Shown here in pieces: positions 47,221 through 59,851 of a DNA stretch of 64,000 nt. The stretch lies in NCBI RefSeq assembly GCF_030052815.1, contig NC_079499.1:86405183-86469182 (forward strand), in the 5' to 3' direction. The number at the start of each line of letters is the position of its first letter. The first letter of the stretch is position 1. Source of the DNA: Hevea brasiliensis (Eukaryota > Streptophyta > Magnoliopsida > Malpighiales > Euphorbiaceae). The notes under the pieces are model-generated. The model saw only the letters and a program-made list of their open reading frames with translations, ran no database searches and was not told the DNA's origin. The position numbers and the translations under genes were made by a program.

Positions 47221-49792
47221 AGTGTAAAAGGGGAAGATAAAATAGTTGGTTCAGATATAGCAGAAGAGATAACACGTATGCCAGCGAAAGTGCTAGCTAG
47301 AGTGGTCAGGGGGCCAATTTAGACTAACATCAAGGTGTTGATGACTTAATAGAGACAGAGTAAGGGGTATAGGTTTCTGACATGATAGTAAGGTGAAGAA
47401 AGAGAGTAGAATTAAAGAATAAAATAGCCAACTTCAATTTTGGGTAAGATAAAAAGAGTTAGCTAAAGAACAAACTGAAAAGCCCATATTATAATAAGAT
47501 TCGAAAGAGTAGAGTAAAGATATAGGGGAGGCAAATGCAAATCTAGGAAAGGGAAGTGAGGTAACAGAAAAGTAAGGATAGAGAGCTTAGAAAAGGATGA
47601 TATTAGAGAGAACATTTGTCAAGATATAAAACTTAGAAGTGCATAATTCAGAGCAGGTTATAGTTGATGTAGTGATAGGAGCTTGAACCTAGAGCTTAGA
47701 GTTGCAAGATCTAGATTAGACCTTATCTATTTTCTGCCCCCAAGGTAGGATAAGGAGGCAATAACATAAGAACCCTTTTGGTTGTTGATAGTATGAGGAA
47801 AGTTAGGTGGGATATGTAATCAGAGTAGGTAGTAATCAGAGCGTGTGCAATAATAACTTGAATTGTCTTATCAAACAAAGAAGTAAAGTGAGTAGATAGT
47901 AGGTTGAATAAAACTCAACCTAATGGATTTGAATATGCATGATGGGAGAAAGGAATGAGGGATAATGGCATAGAAACTTAATGTTAAAATTCTGAATGAT
48001 GAGACAGTAGCCATAGAGTCTATAATTGGAGTTAGGCAGGTATTTTCAGAGTGACCAATAGGATAATTATGTAAGAAAACATGAGTAATAGTATGATAAT
48101 ACATAACAGAGTGCTAGTAGAGAACAGGATAGGACAAGATAGGTATAGATGTAATTACAAGTTATTAAGAAGTACATGGATTAGAGCAATAGTTATTAGT
48201 AAGATTGGAGTAGATTTGAAAGAATCTATCAATGCTTTATCTTCCAAGAATATAACTAAGTATAAGGGCATTAGAAAAATAGTTATGAGTATGAAGGATA
48301 AATGGAGGATAAAAAGGGATCGTAAATTCCAAAATGATATGTCAGATGGGACAAGACAAAAATGGTACGTCAAGGATGGATGAATGATTAGGGTAGTGAT
48401 ATGAGTTATATCAAGTTAGTTACTAGGGCTTATAGCCCTGCTGAACCATAAGCTGGAAGGAGTGCTATTTGTTAATGAGTTTCAGTGGATGAAATTATTG
48501 TTAATGGGTAAATTTGAGGATGAAGTTTGGAGAGCTATGGGCAGTATATGCGGTTATATTAAGGAGGATGAACATGTGAAGTATCTTATCTAGAATTATG
48601 GCATAGCACACATTTCCCATAGCCATGTAGTTCAGGTGAAACTTATAGTTTTAAGGGCTCCTATCTAACCATGATGAGCAATTTCCTACAAAGGGTAGTA
48701 GAAAATAATATTATTCTGATAGTTAAGTTGAGAACGGAGAAGAATTTTCTATAGTCAATTACAAGTTTTATATAATGTGAAGAATGTGCTGGTAGGAGCC
48801 AACCGTAAGGTTAGAGGTTCAGAAGTAATGGAACTAGTAATCAAGATAGGGCTAAGAAATGAAAAGAAGGTTAAAGTTGATGATGGGATGGACATTCTTG
48901 AAGAAAAAGGTATAAGGGTGAGAGAGGACAAATTATGGTAAAATGGTAGGTTTAAGGAATAATGGAGCCTCGATTGAAGTACCAAAATGTCAGGAAAGCA
49001 TGTCAAATAGTTAGAAATTTCGAGCAGAAGTCAAGGAACTCTCTTTTCAAAAAAGGAGTAGGATATGATATGTTGTACTAGCTGGGTGACTTAGAAATAC
49101 ATAGACTTTTGTCAGGTCAGAGAAGAGACCCAGTCACTTTCTAATGTTGATAGATGGTGTAGAGTGCATTTAGCACTTGGATGGAGCTTTACATGACTAG
49201 GTACATAAGATGGACAAGAGTTGGTCTAGGGACCTTAGTTATAACACAAAGTAGATTAGAAATTTGAAGTATCATGGGAGTAAGAAGATGCACAGGTGTT
49301 GACCATTTAGATCATAGGACAAGTAAAAATTTTGAACAAAATGCCTATGATAGGTGCTATAGGAAAAGCATCTATAGGACACTATAGGATAATGAACAAA
49401 AGTCATGTCTTTGGGAAGTAGAGATTGTTGAAATAGAGGAATGAGGACTTAAGTCACTAAGAGACGCGTTAGGGCACAATGAACGAGAGGTAAACACCAA
49501 AGTTAATAGAAGTTATGAGATATCAAGTCAAGTGCAATGGAGGCATAGTGAGTATTTAAGATGTTAGAAAAAGGTTTCTCTAGGAAAGAATGATGATCGC
49601 TAAAACACAACAGCAGAGTGAGAGAGTAGTAGAATGTGATTTATAGCATACGAAAAGTTTGAAGAATAAAGTATTTTAACCATCTCTGCATAGCTGGAGG
49701 AGCAATACTCACACCTGTTTTAATAACCTTCTTTTCTTTATCCCCTGTTTATTTGAAAATTCGGGGATGAATTTTTCTTAACGAGGGAAGAT

Positions 49793-50558
49793 TGTAATAA
49801 TCTGAATTTTAAAAATATAAATTTTATATTTTTATAAATTATTCAAATATTATTTTAATATTATCTAACTAAATTATAATTTTTGTAATACGTTCATTTA
49901 TATATATTTCTAATGTTATTCTTAAACATATTTGGTAAAATTATTTTAAAGTTTCAATCTTAAATTTAAATGATTTGTTTTAAAGTTTAATATTATACTA
50001 AATATTAAAGTATTAATATTATCATGCTCTGATTTATGCCTAGATTTTTTTTCTTATTTATACTTCGTTAAATGAAATATTTAAATATTTAGTAGTAGTA
50101 TTTAAATTATTACTTGGTTAGATTTCAAGGAAATATAATTAAAAATTTACTTAATTGTTTTATTGGAATTGGTAATAATAATAATTAAAAAAAAAAGAAG
50201 TTGGACAAGATGGGACGTCCAACAGGAAGAAGAAAAAAAAATATAAATATATATATATATATATGTACATATATATATGTATATAAAGTTTACTTTGATG
50301 GAACGTGCAGCAGGAAAAGGAAAAGGAAAAAAAAAAAAAAAGAGAAATCACATTTTTGGGACATGAACAGACCATCCCCCACCCCCCCACCCCCTTTATC
50401 TTTCTTTTCTCTTCCCGTTCCCCCCATTTTCTCTTCCTATTTTTGCTCCGGCCAACCATCATCACCGTCGGCCAAGCTTCCAGTCTCCTTCCCCAGTAGC
50501 CTCTAGCACTGACCGGGCATCCCCCAGCAGCCATGAAAGCCGGCAAGGACCCCCACGG

Positions 50559-50618
<60 letters not shown>

Positions 50619-50922
50619 AAAGCTTGTGCGAGACCACCCCTTCCAAGCTTCGTGCTAATGCCGTCCAGTGGTTGTTTTTGGTAAGGCAGGGCTCATTCAA
50701 CTCCTGGCATAGCTAGCTTCTAAACTCGACCAACCTCGCCTCTAACGGTGGTCAGAGAGAGAAGATCCAGCGAGGAAAAGTTGAAAAAAAAATCATATGG
50801 GTTTCACTGGTTTCTGGCCAATTTTCTGGTGATCTGACCGCTGGACCGAAAATCAGAGACCACCGATAGATTGAGGGTGACAAAACCTTTGAGATGGGAC
50901 TGGCCTTGCTCCAATTAGACGC
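49793..50922 (+). repeat. Element C 3' LTR, first 1.1 kb
   Basis: TGTAATAATCTGAATTTT repeats the sequence of 25407 onward and then, without the viral insertion, that of 43885 onward (TTTACTTTGATGGAACG). It therefore shows the empty site of the pararetrovirus. It contains TA repeats (50245-50282) and a GA repeat (50562-50615). It is cut at 50922 by the LTR of element D; the rest is outside the window. Confidence 0.85.
50562..50615 (+). repeat. (GA)n microsatellite, about 54 bp
   Basis: GA run inside the element C 3' LTR; the matching run in the 5' LTR (44141-44156) is much shorter. Confidence 0.95.
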
Positions 50923-50985
50923 TGTAACACCCTTCACCCGTCTACAGTGTAGTTGAGCAAGGTATGCTATATTCAGTGCCAGAAC

Positions 50986-52139
50986 AACTCAACTCAACTC
51001 AACTCAACTAAGCCTTTATCCCAAAAATTTGGGGTCGGCTATATGGATTCGCTTTTTCCACTCTGAACGATTTTGGGTTAAATCCTCAGAAATGTGTAAT
51101 GCTTCTAAGTCATGCTGTACTACTCTCCTCCAAGTCAATTTAGGTCTACCCCTTTTTTTCTTTCTATCCTCTAGCCTAATGTGCTCTACTTGTCTAACTG
51201 GAGCCTCCGTATGTCTACGCTTCACATGACCAAACCACCTCAATCTCCCTTCTCTCAACTTATCTTCAATTGGCACCACTCCTACCTTTTCTCTAATACT
51301 TTCATTACGGACTTTATCTAGTCTAGTATGGCCACTCATCCACCTTAACATTCTCATCTCTGCAACTCTTATCTTAGATGCATACGACTCTTTCAGTGCC
51401 CAACACTCACTACCATATAGCATAGCTTGGTCGTATGGTATGCGGTAAAATTTTCCTTTTAATTTATTGGGAATCTTACGATCACATAAAACTCCGTGGC
51501 ACGTCTCCACTTCAACCATCCGGCTTTAATCCTATGACTAACATCCTCCTCACATCCCCATCTACTTGAAGGTGAGCCTAGATATTTAAAGTGATTACTT
51601 TGGGACAGTGCCACTCCATTCAAACTAACTCCTTCCCTATCACCAGTTTGGCCTTCACTGAACTTGCAATGCATGTATTCTGTCTTCGTTCTACTTAACT
51701 TAAAACCCTTTGACTCTAGAGTACTTCTCCAAAGTTCTAGCTTCCTATTGACTCCTTCTCGTGTCTCATCTATCAGAACAATATCATCCGCAAACATCAT
51801 GCACCAAGGAATACTCTCTTGTATATGTTTCGTCAGTTCATCTAAAACTAATGTAAAAAGGTAAGGGCTTATGGCTGATCCTTGGTGTAATCCAATTGAG
51901 ATCGGAAAATCTCTTGTGTCCCCTCCCACTGTGCGCACAATAGTAGTTGCTCCTTCATACATATCTTTCAATACTTGTATATACCTAATAGATACCCTCT
52001 TTTGTTCTAACGTATTCCATAAGACCTCTCTTGGAACACTATCATAAGCCTTCTCCAAATCAATAAAAACCATGTGTAGATCTTTCTTCCCATCTCTATA
52101 TTTCTCCATCAAGCTTCTAATGAGAAAGATCGCTTCCAT
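50986..52139 (-). mobile_element. RTE-clade LINE, 5'-truncated, with (TTGAG)n tail
   Basis: The 3' end is a (TTGAG)n tail at 50986-51009, preceded by the AAATTTTTGGGATAAAGG region typical of plant RTE 3' ends. The 5' end stops at the ATGGAAGCG of the RT domain (52139), with unrelated LTR sequence beyond. It lies inside the element D LTR. No clear target-site duplication was found. Confidence 0.85.
51010..52139 (-). pseudogene. LINE reverse transcriptase (RTE type), C-terminal part
   Basis: Reverse transcriptase from the finger/palm region to the C-terminus. [14 protein letters not shown] is at about 52050-52090, [12 protein letters not shown] at about 51870, and the catalytic [10 protein letters not shown] at about 51770-51800. 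A frameshift at about 51500 joins AGWLKWRRA to [13 protein letters not shown]. The C-terminal part has the LYGSECWA and RLRWFGHV motifs common to plant RTE elements. The endonuclease domain is missing because of 5' truncation. Only one clear lesion suggests it is younger than most gypsy copies here. Confidence 0.85.
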
Positions 52140-54233
52140 TTTATTTATATTATTCCATGTGTGGGAAATTTTTTTTTAATTTTTTTTATCACATTTTATT
52201 TTTGTGGAGATTCAGATAGAGTCTCCTATGTTTTTATTAGCGTATAGCGGGTTTCATTATTTACATGTTAAAAAAAATTTATATCCATTTCATTTTCCAT
52301 AAACCATGTCATATCATCATAATACTCATAATCATTTCAAGTAAATAAAATACTTCATTTCATTCATATAAAATCAAATACAATATTTACAATTTTATTT
52401 ACAATCACAAAATGAATTACATCGTTTACTTATATACAATAGACAAAATATAAATCTAAACATGCATATGGGCCCTACCCAAAATAACCGTCTGAGGTGA
52501 CAACCATTCTGTAGCAGATCTGATCAGAATTCTATCTAACACTACTGCTACTGATGCTGTTGCTGCTCTTCAGTACCAACGCGATGGAAAAATCAACGTG
52601 TTAAGCATAATGCTTAGTGGTGCATAAAATAAAGGAAAAATAACTAAACAATTAAAATAATTATTCTATGTGTAATTTCATAAATTTCTAAGTTATTTAC
52701 ATATTTTATGAAATTTTGGAGCAAGTAAATTATTAGGATTTTCTTTGTTCATTTATGTTATTTTTAATCTTATTGTTCATATCTATAATCTATTCATGTA
52801 CTTATTTTAATTTAAGGCTTATTACTCTTATCTGTGCTCAATTAACCTATAACAAACTATAAAGACTGAATACACGTGAGTATACTAGATAAACATCTAT
52901 ATGTCTAACATGTATACATCTGTCATGTCAGGCACAAGGCCAGCGGGCAGGCATAAAGCCAGAAATAAAATTAGGCACAATGGCCAACGGGCAGGCATAA
53001 AGCCAGTAGAATAACCATCTTAGATATATATTGTCTATCAATGATTATTCTTATAGGCAGTACTGCAATTTGTAGTCCCTAATTGGTATACCAATCGATC
53101 CATGCTATATAAATAAGTTTAGGTATACTTTGGGCAAAATAATATTTTTAAGTATTTATAGTTTCATATTATGTGCTAGTTGTATTTAATAATATTTTCA
53201 TGTTACTTATGATGGGAAACATAAGTCCCACATACATATTCATGTCACTTTTATGTTTAACAATTCATTTTGATTAACTTCACATCATATAACAAGTCAT
53301 TTTATGAACCTTTCTCAAGGTCCAGATTTGATATCTTAAGTTCATCCAACAAATTGGTCAAGATGTGGCCACTATTTGGCTACACTTCCTTCATAGAAGT
53401 TGTTCCTCTATGTCTTATCTTTGTTTTCCTTTTTGATTCATTTTATTTGAAGTTTTAGAACTTAAGTTATGGTCAAATTACCATAACTAATTCCTTAACT
53501 CACTCTAGTTCCAGAACCAAGCAGATTCTGGAGTCAATTTTCCATAATTATTTGGACATGTTAAAGCCACTTTTAGGCCTAATGTTCTTCATAGAAGTTG
53601 TTACCATATGTCTTATGATCACTCAAAATTTAGAATTACAATTTTTCAAGTTTTTTAGAATTTTTTATAGCCAATTAACTGGTCTGAACTCAGGTACCCT
53701 GTGTCTACAGGATTCCAGGTTTAGGTCAGTGGTTTTGACTCCCATTTTAGGGTTCTTACACTCAAAATTTGAGGCAAGTTTCTATATTAAAGTTGGAGCC
53801 CTGTCTCTTAGGTTTCTAGAAAAGTTTGGATCATCCCATTTGGGATTTCCTATTGGGAGACATGATATAAACATTGTTTTGAGGTCAAGTGGTGGTTGAG
53901 GCAAATTCTAGGATTTGGTATACTGAATTGATCTAACAATTTGGCTTAGTTCTCTTGTGTTCTGGGTTCTAGTCAAAACACCAATATTATATATCTATGT
54001 CATATAAAACTTTTCCTTTGGATTCACTGCATTTGGATTTTTGTAGACTAAGTTATGGCCTTTTTGCCAAAACTGGTTGGGTGTGCCTAAGTCCAGAATT
54101 TCTGGGCAGTTTGGCTCTGGATAGTTTTTTTTACCTAACTTGTGCTAGCAAATTTGTTTGGTTAGAGGCAGATTTGGGTCTGTGATCTTCATGAAAATTT
54201 TGTTTCTTTGTCTAACCTTTCCAATGGTATAAA

Positions 54234-57200
54234 TGTGACACCCCTTACCCGTCTACAGTGTAGCCGAGAAAGATATGCCACACAGTGTGCCGGAGCACCA
54301 AATCATATTTCAATTCAATTTACTCTTTTTACTTATTTATTTACAATTTTTTATTAATCTGAATTTTTTGCAAATTTTATAGAAAATGCGGTAGAGTGCT
54401 GGCTGTAAATTGAAAAAATAGTTCTTCTAAATCTGTTAAAAACACTTCCAATAAAATCATCACATCATTCTCAGTCAACCACCAATATATTCTCAACAAT
54501 TTCTCAAAACACTTCAGTATCTAAAAATTCAATTCATTTCATATCACATTCAATTCAATGAGAAATGCTCCTATTTATTTCTGAACATAGTTCATAGATA
54601 ATTACATCAAAAGCATAATTATATGAGTTTATAATATATATTATAGAAGTTTACAAAATATAAAATACCAAATATCAAAAGTGGCCTAATGTCCTACCAA
54701 ATGCACTGCAATGTGAGGTTACTCTGGACTCCGGGCGCAGATCTGAAAGCTCACCCTGTATGAGGTCTACTGGACTCCTCAGCTATGTCTCCAGTCCCTG
54801 CGCGTGGTAAAAGCGACGCGCTAAGCAATTCTGCTTAGTGGTGACAATATAAAATAAAATAACTAAAATAAAGTAATTATGCAGAATGTGTGTTGACATT
54901 TTTGGTAAACTTAATTCTTGATATTTATTGCAGTATTATTCGATTAAAATTTGGTAAGATTTATTATCATTGCCCGAGTAACCCATACTAGTCGACTGGA
55001 CTGGATAAACGGGTAAACTGGCACTGGGTACTAAGTACCTCGGACCATCACACCATCGGTCACATTGTGTCTCCTGGTGTGCAACAGAACAGCTAATAAG
55101 CTGTAATAATTATCAGGGATGAAACCCAAGTATAATATCTCAATCAACATAGCCAAAGGCTATTTTATCACAAAATGGCACGTGAGGCCATAAAACACAG
55201 AATGGCATGAAGCCATATGCAGTACTACTAACAGAACCCTATTGGCATGCCAACCTATCCAAACCAATCTTGCTAGTTGTACTAGGGCATATTACACTCT
55301 TAAGTTTCACAATTTTTGAAATTCAAGTTTTGGTGTTACTATTCAATTCATTAGTCAACAAAATGTTGACTTTTACATGGACAATAGGTACATTGATTTT
55401 AATACTCCCAACATACCACATTTTGCATTCTAAAATTGTTGGTATTGGTTGCCAATGCCATTTCTAAGCTTAATGTTAATTGTTCAAAATTTTCAGATTT
55501 CAAGCTTTGTGTTTACTGTTCCATTAGTCATTCTTGCAGTGGGAATTTGGCAAAATATTCAACATGAAAGTTGTTCCTTATTTTGTCTAGTTACATTGCC
55601 TTTTTGGAATCACTCTATTTGGAGTTTTTTAGCTCAAGTTATGGCCCAAAAACCACAACTGGCCGGATTACAAATTTTCCAGATTTTCTGGACTGACCAA
55701 ATCTACAGTATTTTGAGCAGTGATTGCAAGTCACTTTCTGAATATGTTATGGTCATAATTTGGGTTAGGTTTCTTCATGAAAGTTGTAGGTCTATATCTC
55801 AGGTTGTTTCTAGTAAAATTTCAGGCCAATTGGACCTCTCTACACTGAGTTATGGCCAAATGACTAAACACTGTTCATTTAGTTATTTTGCCCAGGTGGA
55901 ATGCAGGTCACCCCGATTAGGCAATCTTTAGGTCAACTTGGTTTGTTTCTCTGGGCATGGTTTCTTCACCAAAGTTGTGCCATTATGTGTCTAGTTTTAT
56001 GTCCAATTGGCCTTGCACCAATTGAACCTCTACAACTCCAGTTATTGCTGCCCAAACCTACTAGACTCATGCCCAGTTCTGTAGGTCACCAAGGGTAGCC
56101 ACACTAACCTCAATTCCCACTACACAAAACACTTTATTTCTTGTTTACACATAACCAAATGGTCACTAATTGACCATTAAAACTTACTTTCACCATTACA
56201 TGATTAAAGGCTCCATTTCATACCCAAACCCTAACCCTAACATCTCAAATCATGTATTTAACTTGCATTTCACCATTTCACTTAAGAGACCAATGTTAAG
56301 GCAGCTATACTACCATTTCTAGTTCCATGAAATCCTCAAAAAATTACTACATCCAAGGCTGCCAAAAATGTGGGATGGGCATACACATGTTTTTTATTAA
56401 ATTTCTTTGTAATTTTGCATTCAATCATACTCCTTTAACATGAATTTAAAGAGAAAACAAGTTTAAGTCACTAACCTTTAATGGAGCTAATCTCAGGCTT
56501 GTAAAAACTCTTCTTTTACTCTTCCTTTTGCTCTCAAAAGCTTCACCAAGCTGAAATATCAAGGTTTTATGTTGACACTTAGGGTTTTTGTTGAAAGAAA
56601 GCTAGGGAAAATGAAGGTTTGGGAGCTTGTTAATGGAGGAGTGAGGGAGGAGAGCATGAGTGATGTTTTGAAGAAGGGCGAGGCTACTGGTTTGTTCCAG
56701 ATTTTCTGCCCTCTTTTTTCTATTTTTAATGTATTATAATTGTCTTGCTTTAATTTGATTGACCATAGCATTTTTAATTACCTCATGCTTTACATAAGCA
56801 TGAAGTAATAAATCCCATAATTTTCATTTTCTTTTCTTTCATTGCCTATTCATTTTTAAATAATTTTTCAACAATATTTTTTCATATTTTATGTCATATA
56901 ATTCACTTACATAAATGGAAAAGTTGGTCAAAAAACATCTCTGAAGACAAAATGACCAAAATGCCCTCCGTTTGGCTTAACGAGCCAAAATTGTGTGTAC
57001 CGATTGATTAAATTTTTCTTGTGTTTTCTTAACATTTTATTGTCATTGGAACCCCAATAATCCTTCCCTGAGGTCCCAAAAATTATTTCATGAAGTTTTC
57101 CCCGGGTCTCGGGTTGCTAACGGCCTTCACCGTCACTTCCCTTTCGGGTTACTCATCCCTGGGGTTCCGGCTCGTTTAACCTTAGTGTATTTCTTTCCTA

Positions 57201-57352
57201 TAAAATTTTCCTTGATTTTTATGAGCATTATTTGGTTTCTTTATAGCTCCTCACTCTAGTCTATTTATAATTTCAAACATTCTAGCTGCCCGGACCGACA
57301 TTGGTCATTAGAATAGTAGACTGTACGGACTAGCTAAAGTGAGGATGTTACA
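54234..57352 (-). mobile_element. Solo LTR, D-like family, TSD ATAAA
   Basis: The 3119 bp unit starts (minus strand) TGTAACATCCTCACTTTAGC and ends GGGGTGTCACA. ATAAA flanks it on both sides (54229-54233, 57353-57357). It is inserted in the 3' LTR of element D. Short open frames inside it (for example 55207-55931) are in LTR sequence and are not considered genes. Confidence 0.9.
54801..54838 (-). other. Tandem stem-loops in solo LTR
   Basis: On the minus strand stem 1 pairs CTAAGC (54838-54833) with GCTTAG (54826-54821); stem 2 pairs CGCGT (54820-54816) with ACGCG (54805-54801). The CACCACT context is conserved. Confidence 0.6.
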
Positions 57353-58335
57353 ATAAAAATCAGGTCATTCTGACCTTTCTAGAGGGAGTTATGGCCAAAT
57401 TAACATGTACTGTTCATTTGTTTACTTTTCTCGGTTTAAGTTGTGGTCATCCAAATTCAAGCAGTCATTAGGTCAAGTTGTGGACAGTTTTTTAGCATAG
57501 TTTCTTCATGAAAAATAGGGCATAGTTTCTTTATGAAAAATGGGGCAGTTTGACCTTAGTTTCATCTCTAATTGGCCTCTTACCAATTGGAGCAACACAA
57601 CTCTAGTTATTACTCAATTTCCACACTGGACTCATTGGTCCCAAAACCTGCATGAAAACACACTCCCAAATTTTCAATTTCCTCCAACTCCTATACTTCA
57701 ATTAGCATACATGGCACTTCTAATAGTTAACAAATCATCTCAACATCATCAATTTCAAGCCATAACATAAAAATCCCAACTTTTGATCAAAACTCTAACC
57801 TCAAATTCCATAATTCATACAATTCAATCCATACAACTTCTAATACTCTTATAATCATCAATCATCATTACTAAACAAGTTTAAGTTAGTCAAAATTATC
57901 AAACTCTCCCTCCTACCATGGCTGTGAAATTTAACCCCTTCATAAACTTATCAATTTCTTTTGATTTCATGCAATTTCCACTCATCTCAACATCAATTCA
58001 ATGTTTAATGAAAGAAAGGAAAAGGATTAGGCACTAACCTCTTTGATCAACTTCTTCACTTTGCCAAAACCTCACTAATCTCTTCTTTTTTGGTTGCAAT
58101 CACTTTGTCTAGGTATGGGAATAATTTTTTATGAAGATGACTTCGGGTTTTAGGGTGAGAAAAAGGGGGAGATTCAAGTTTAAAAATAAAAAATGGTGGG
58201 AGCCCTTGGTGAGAATGGTTCGACCATGAGAGGTAAAGGGAGGAAGAAGATGACTTTTATTTCATTTTGTCTTCTTTTAAAGCCTTTCTTATCACTTTAT
58301 ATTGATTGTTAAATTCCCATTGGTTAGAATTTTTA

Positions 58336-58356
58336 ATGATGTCATTGTGACATCAT
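58336..58356. promoter_or_regulatory. U3 inverted repeat ATGATGTCA-TTG-TGACATCAT
   Basis: Two perfect 9 bp arms with a 3 bp spacer, 545 bp into the element D LTR. TTTTAAAG at 58273-58280 may be the accompanying TATA-like site. Confidence 0.5.
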
Positions 58357-58901
58357 GCTTAGGCAATAAATGCTATTTCTTTTCTTTTCTTTTCTTTTCC
58401 AATTTTATTGCATTATTCATGACTTTAATTTATTTTAAGTGTTTTAATCTCTCTCAATTTAATTGACATTTAGGTCAAAATTCAACTCTAAAATTGAAAT
58501 GACCAAAATACCCTTCCTTATGCTTGTCGGGTTATATTCGTCTGTGCCAATTAACTAAATTTTCTTGAATTTTCTTCGATATTTTTATTGTCATTTAATC
58601 CTTATAAAACCTTCAATTTAATCCAAAATATTTATTCTGTAGGGTTCCTCGCAGGTCTGGGGTTGGCAACTGTCTTCACAGTTGCTTCCCAGTACGGTCA
58701 CCTATCACCGTGACTCTGGCTCGTTTAACTCATTTACAATTCATTTCTTTTATTTTTCCTTAATTTTTCTCGATCTTTATTTAATCATCTCATGACTCCT
58801 CACTCTAGTTCGAGTGTAGTTCCAGACATCCTGACTGTCCGAATAGACGTTAGTCATCGGAATAGTAAAATGTACGGACTACCTAAAGTGAGGACGTTAC
58901 A

Positions 58902-59173
58902 ATTCTTTCCCTCTAAATAAAATTTCATCCTCAAAATTTACTCGGTGTATATAGTCAAGGAACTGCTATCTCCTTGTTTCTCCACTTTTTTGTGTTATAA
59001 TACTTCACTTTCTTCTTAGTTTGTCTTACTAAATCTAGCTCTACAATCTTATCTCAATTAGTTTCGCACCTATCTTTTTTCATCTCATATACAGGGTCTA
59101 TCAATACATATGCTAAAGTTTTATAAAAAGAAAATATAACTCTACTAAAATCTGCTGGATCTGGCTCCTCCTG
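58902..59173 (-). pseudogene. Element D: polypurine tract and protease remnant
   Basis: Next to the 3' LTR is the mirror of the usual PPT block (TTTTGAGGATGAAATTTT, then AGAGGGAAAGAAT). Further on, a protease start is readable near 59100-59170 (EPDPAD, then LAYVLIDP, without the active-site Gly). Reverse transcriptase, RNase H and integrase are absent. The gap suggests a large internal deletion or a non-autonomous element. Confidence 0.6.
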
Positions 59174-59810
59174 TGTCACACCTTACCCCTCTGTAAGGCA
59201 TAACATGATCCAGTAGAATACCTAATGAACTACCGAACTTCACCTACCGATAATTCATTAAGTATACTACAAGAGATTTTAAAACCATTTTCTTACATTT
59301 TGGAAGTGGTGAGCGTTTTGGTAGGAATTAAAAACATTTAATTGAAGTCTCAAAATTAGTGAAAATTTTTATCCATTTTATTCTTCCGCAAATTTTATAA
59401 AAATTTCGGCAAAGTGCCGTCTATATTTGGAGAAAACAGTTCTTCAAAAACCTGTAAAAACACTTCCAATAAATTTTTCCATAACTCCCAAACTCCAAAT
59501 AATCTCAATTCAACATAACTCAAGTCAATTCCACTTCAAAATAATTCCACAATTTAATCCAAGTTTGTCATCATTTCATTCAATAAAGCTAATTTACATT
59601 CACAAGTTTAATTTACAGATATTAAATACAAAAAATATTATTATTACAATTTATTATATAACTGCTTAACTTTACATTGATACATAAAACATTACAATAT
59701 TTACATCAATTAATTATAAGGGTATAAATAAATACCCGTACAAAAAGGATCAGTGAAGTCCTCAATATCAGTAGCAGCTGACTCTGCTACTTTCTCCTTG
59801 CTCTTATCTG

Positions 59811-59851
59811 CTACAGCAAAATAAGCTATCGCTGAGTATAAAAATACTCAG
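59811..59851 (-). other. Tandem stem-loops in A-family solo LTR
   Basis: On the minus strand stem 1 pairs CTGAGTA (59851-59845) with TACTCAG (59838-59832), one pair longer than in LTR A. Stem 2 is CGATAGC (59831-59825) with GCTGTAG (59817-59811), one mismatch. Confidence 0.55.

Larger units (their letters stand above)
46345..49792 (+). mobile_element. Element C decayed internal region
   Basis: Bounded by the 5' LTR and primer site on the left and a polypurine-like AACGAGGGAAGATTG before the 3' LTR start on the right. The TTCGGGGATGAATTTTTCTT motif just before it is typical of the end of Tekay-type internal regions. The body is purine-rich and no gag or pol motif can be recognised with confidence; open frames are all under 101 codons. 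A TA repeat stands at 47157-47217. It is either very old or a non-coding, non-autonomous element. Confidence 0.65.
50923..58901 (-). repeat. Element D 3' LTR (minus), with two nested insertions
   Basis: In its own direction the LTR begins TGTAACGTCCTCACTTTAGG (58901) and ends GGGTGAAGGGTGTTACA (50923). The end matches the 5' LTR end of the same element at 63938-64000. The left flank is GACGC (50918-50922). Without the LINE and the solo LTR it is about 3.7 kb. It carries a U3 inverted repeat (58336-58356), GGCATAAAGCC repeats (52930-53010) and decayed stem-loops (52579-52617). Confidence 0.85.

Noticed and set aside
48081..48383. 100-codon frame in the interior of element C
   Set aside because: Lys/Arg/Ile-rich low-complexity product of purine-rich DNA; no gag or pol motif.
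50201..50546. Overlapping frames on both strands (101 and 128 codons)
   Set aside because: Products are Lys/Pro/Ile runs from microsatellites in the element C LTR.
55207..55931. Open frames of 86 and 160 codons
   Set aside because: They lie fully in a solo LTR, have no domain, and are not kept in the related LTRs.
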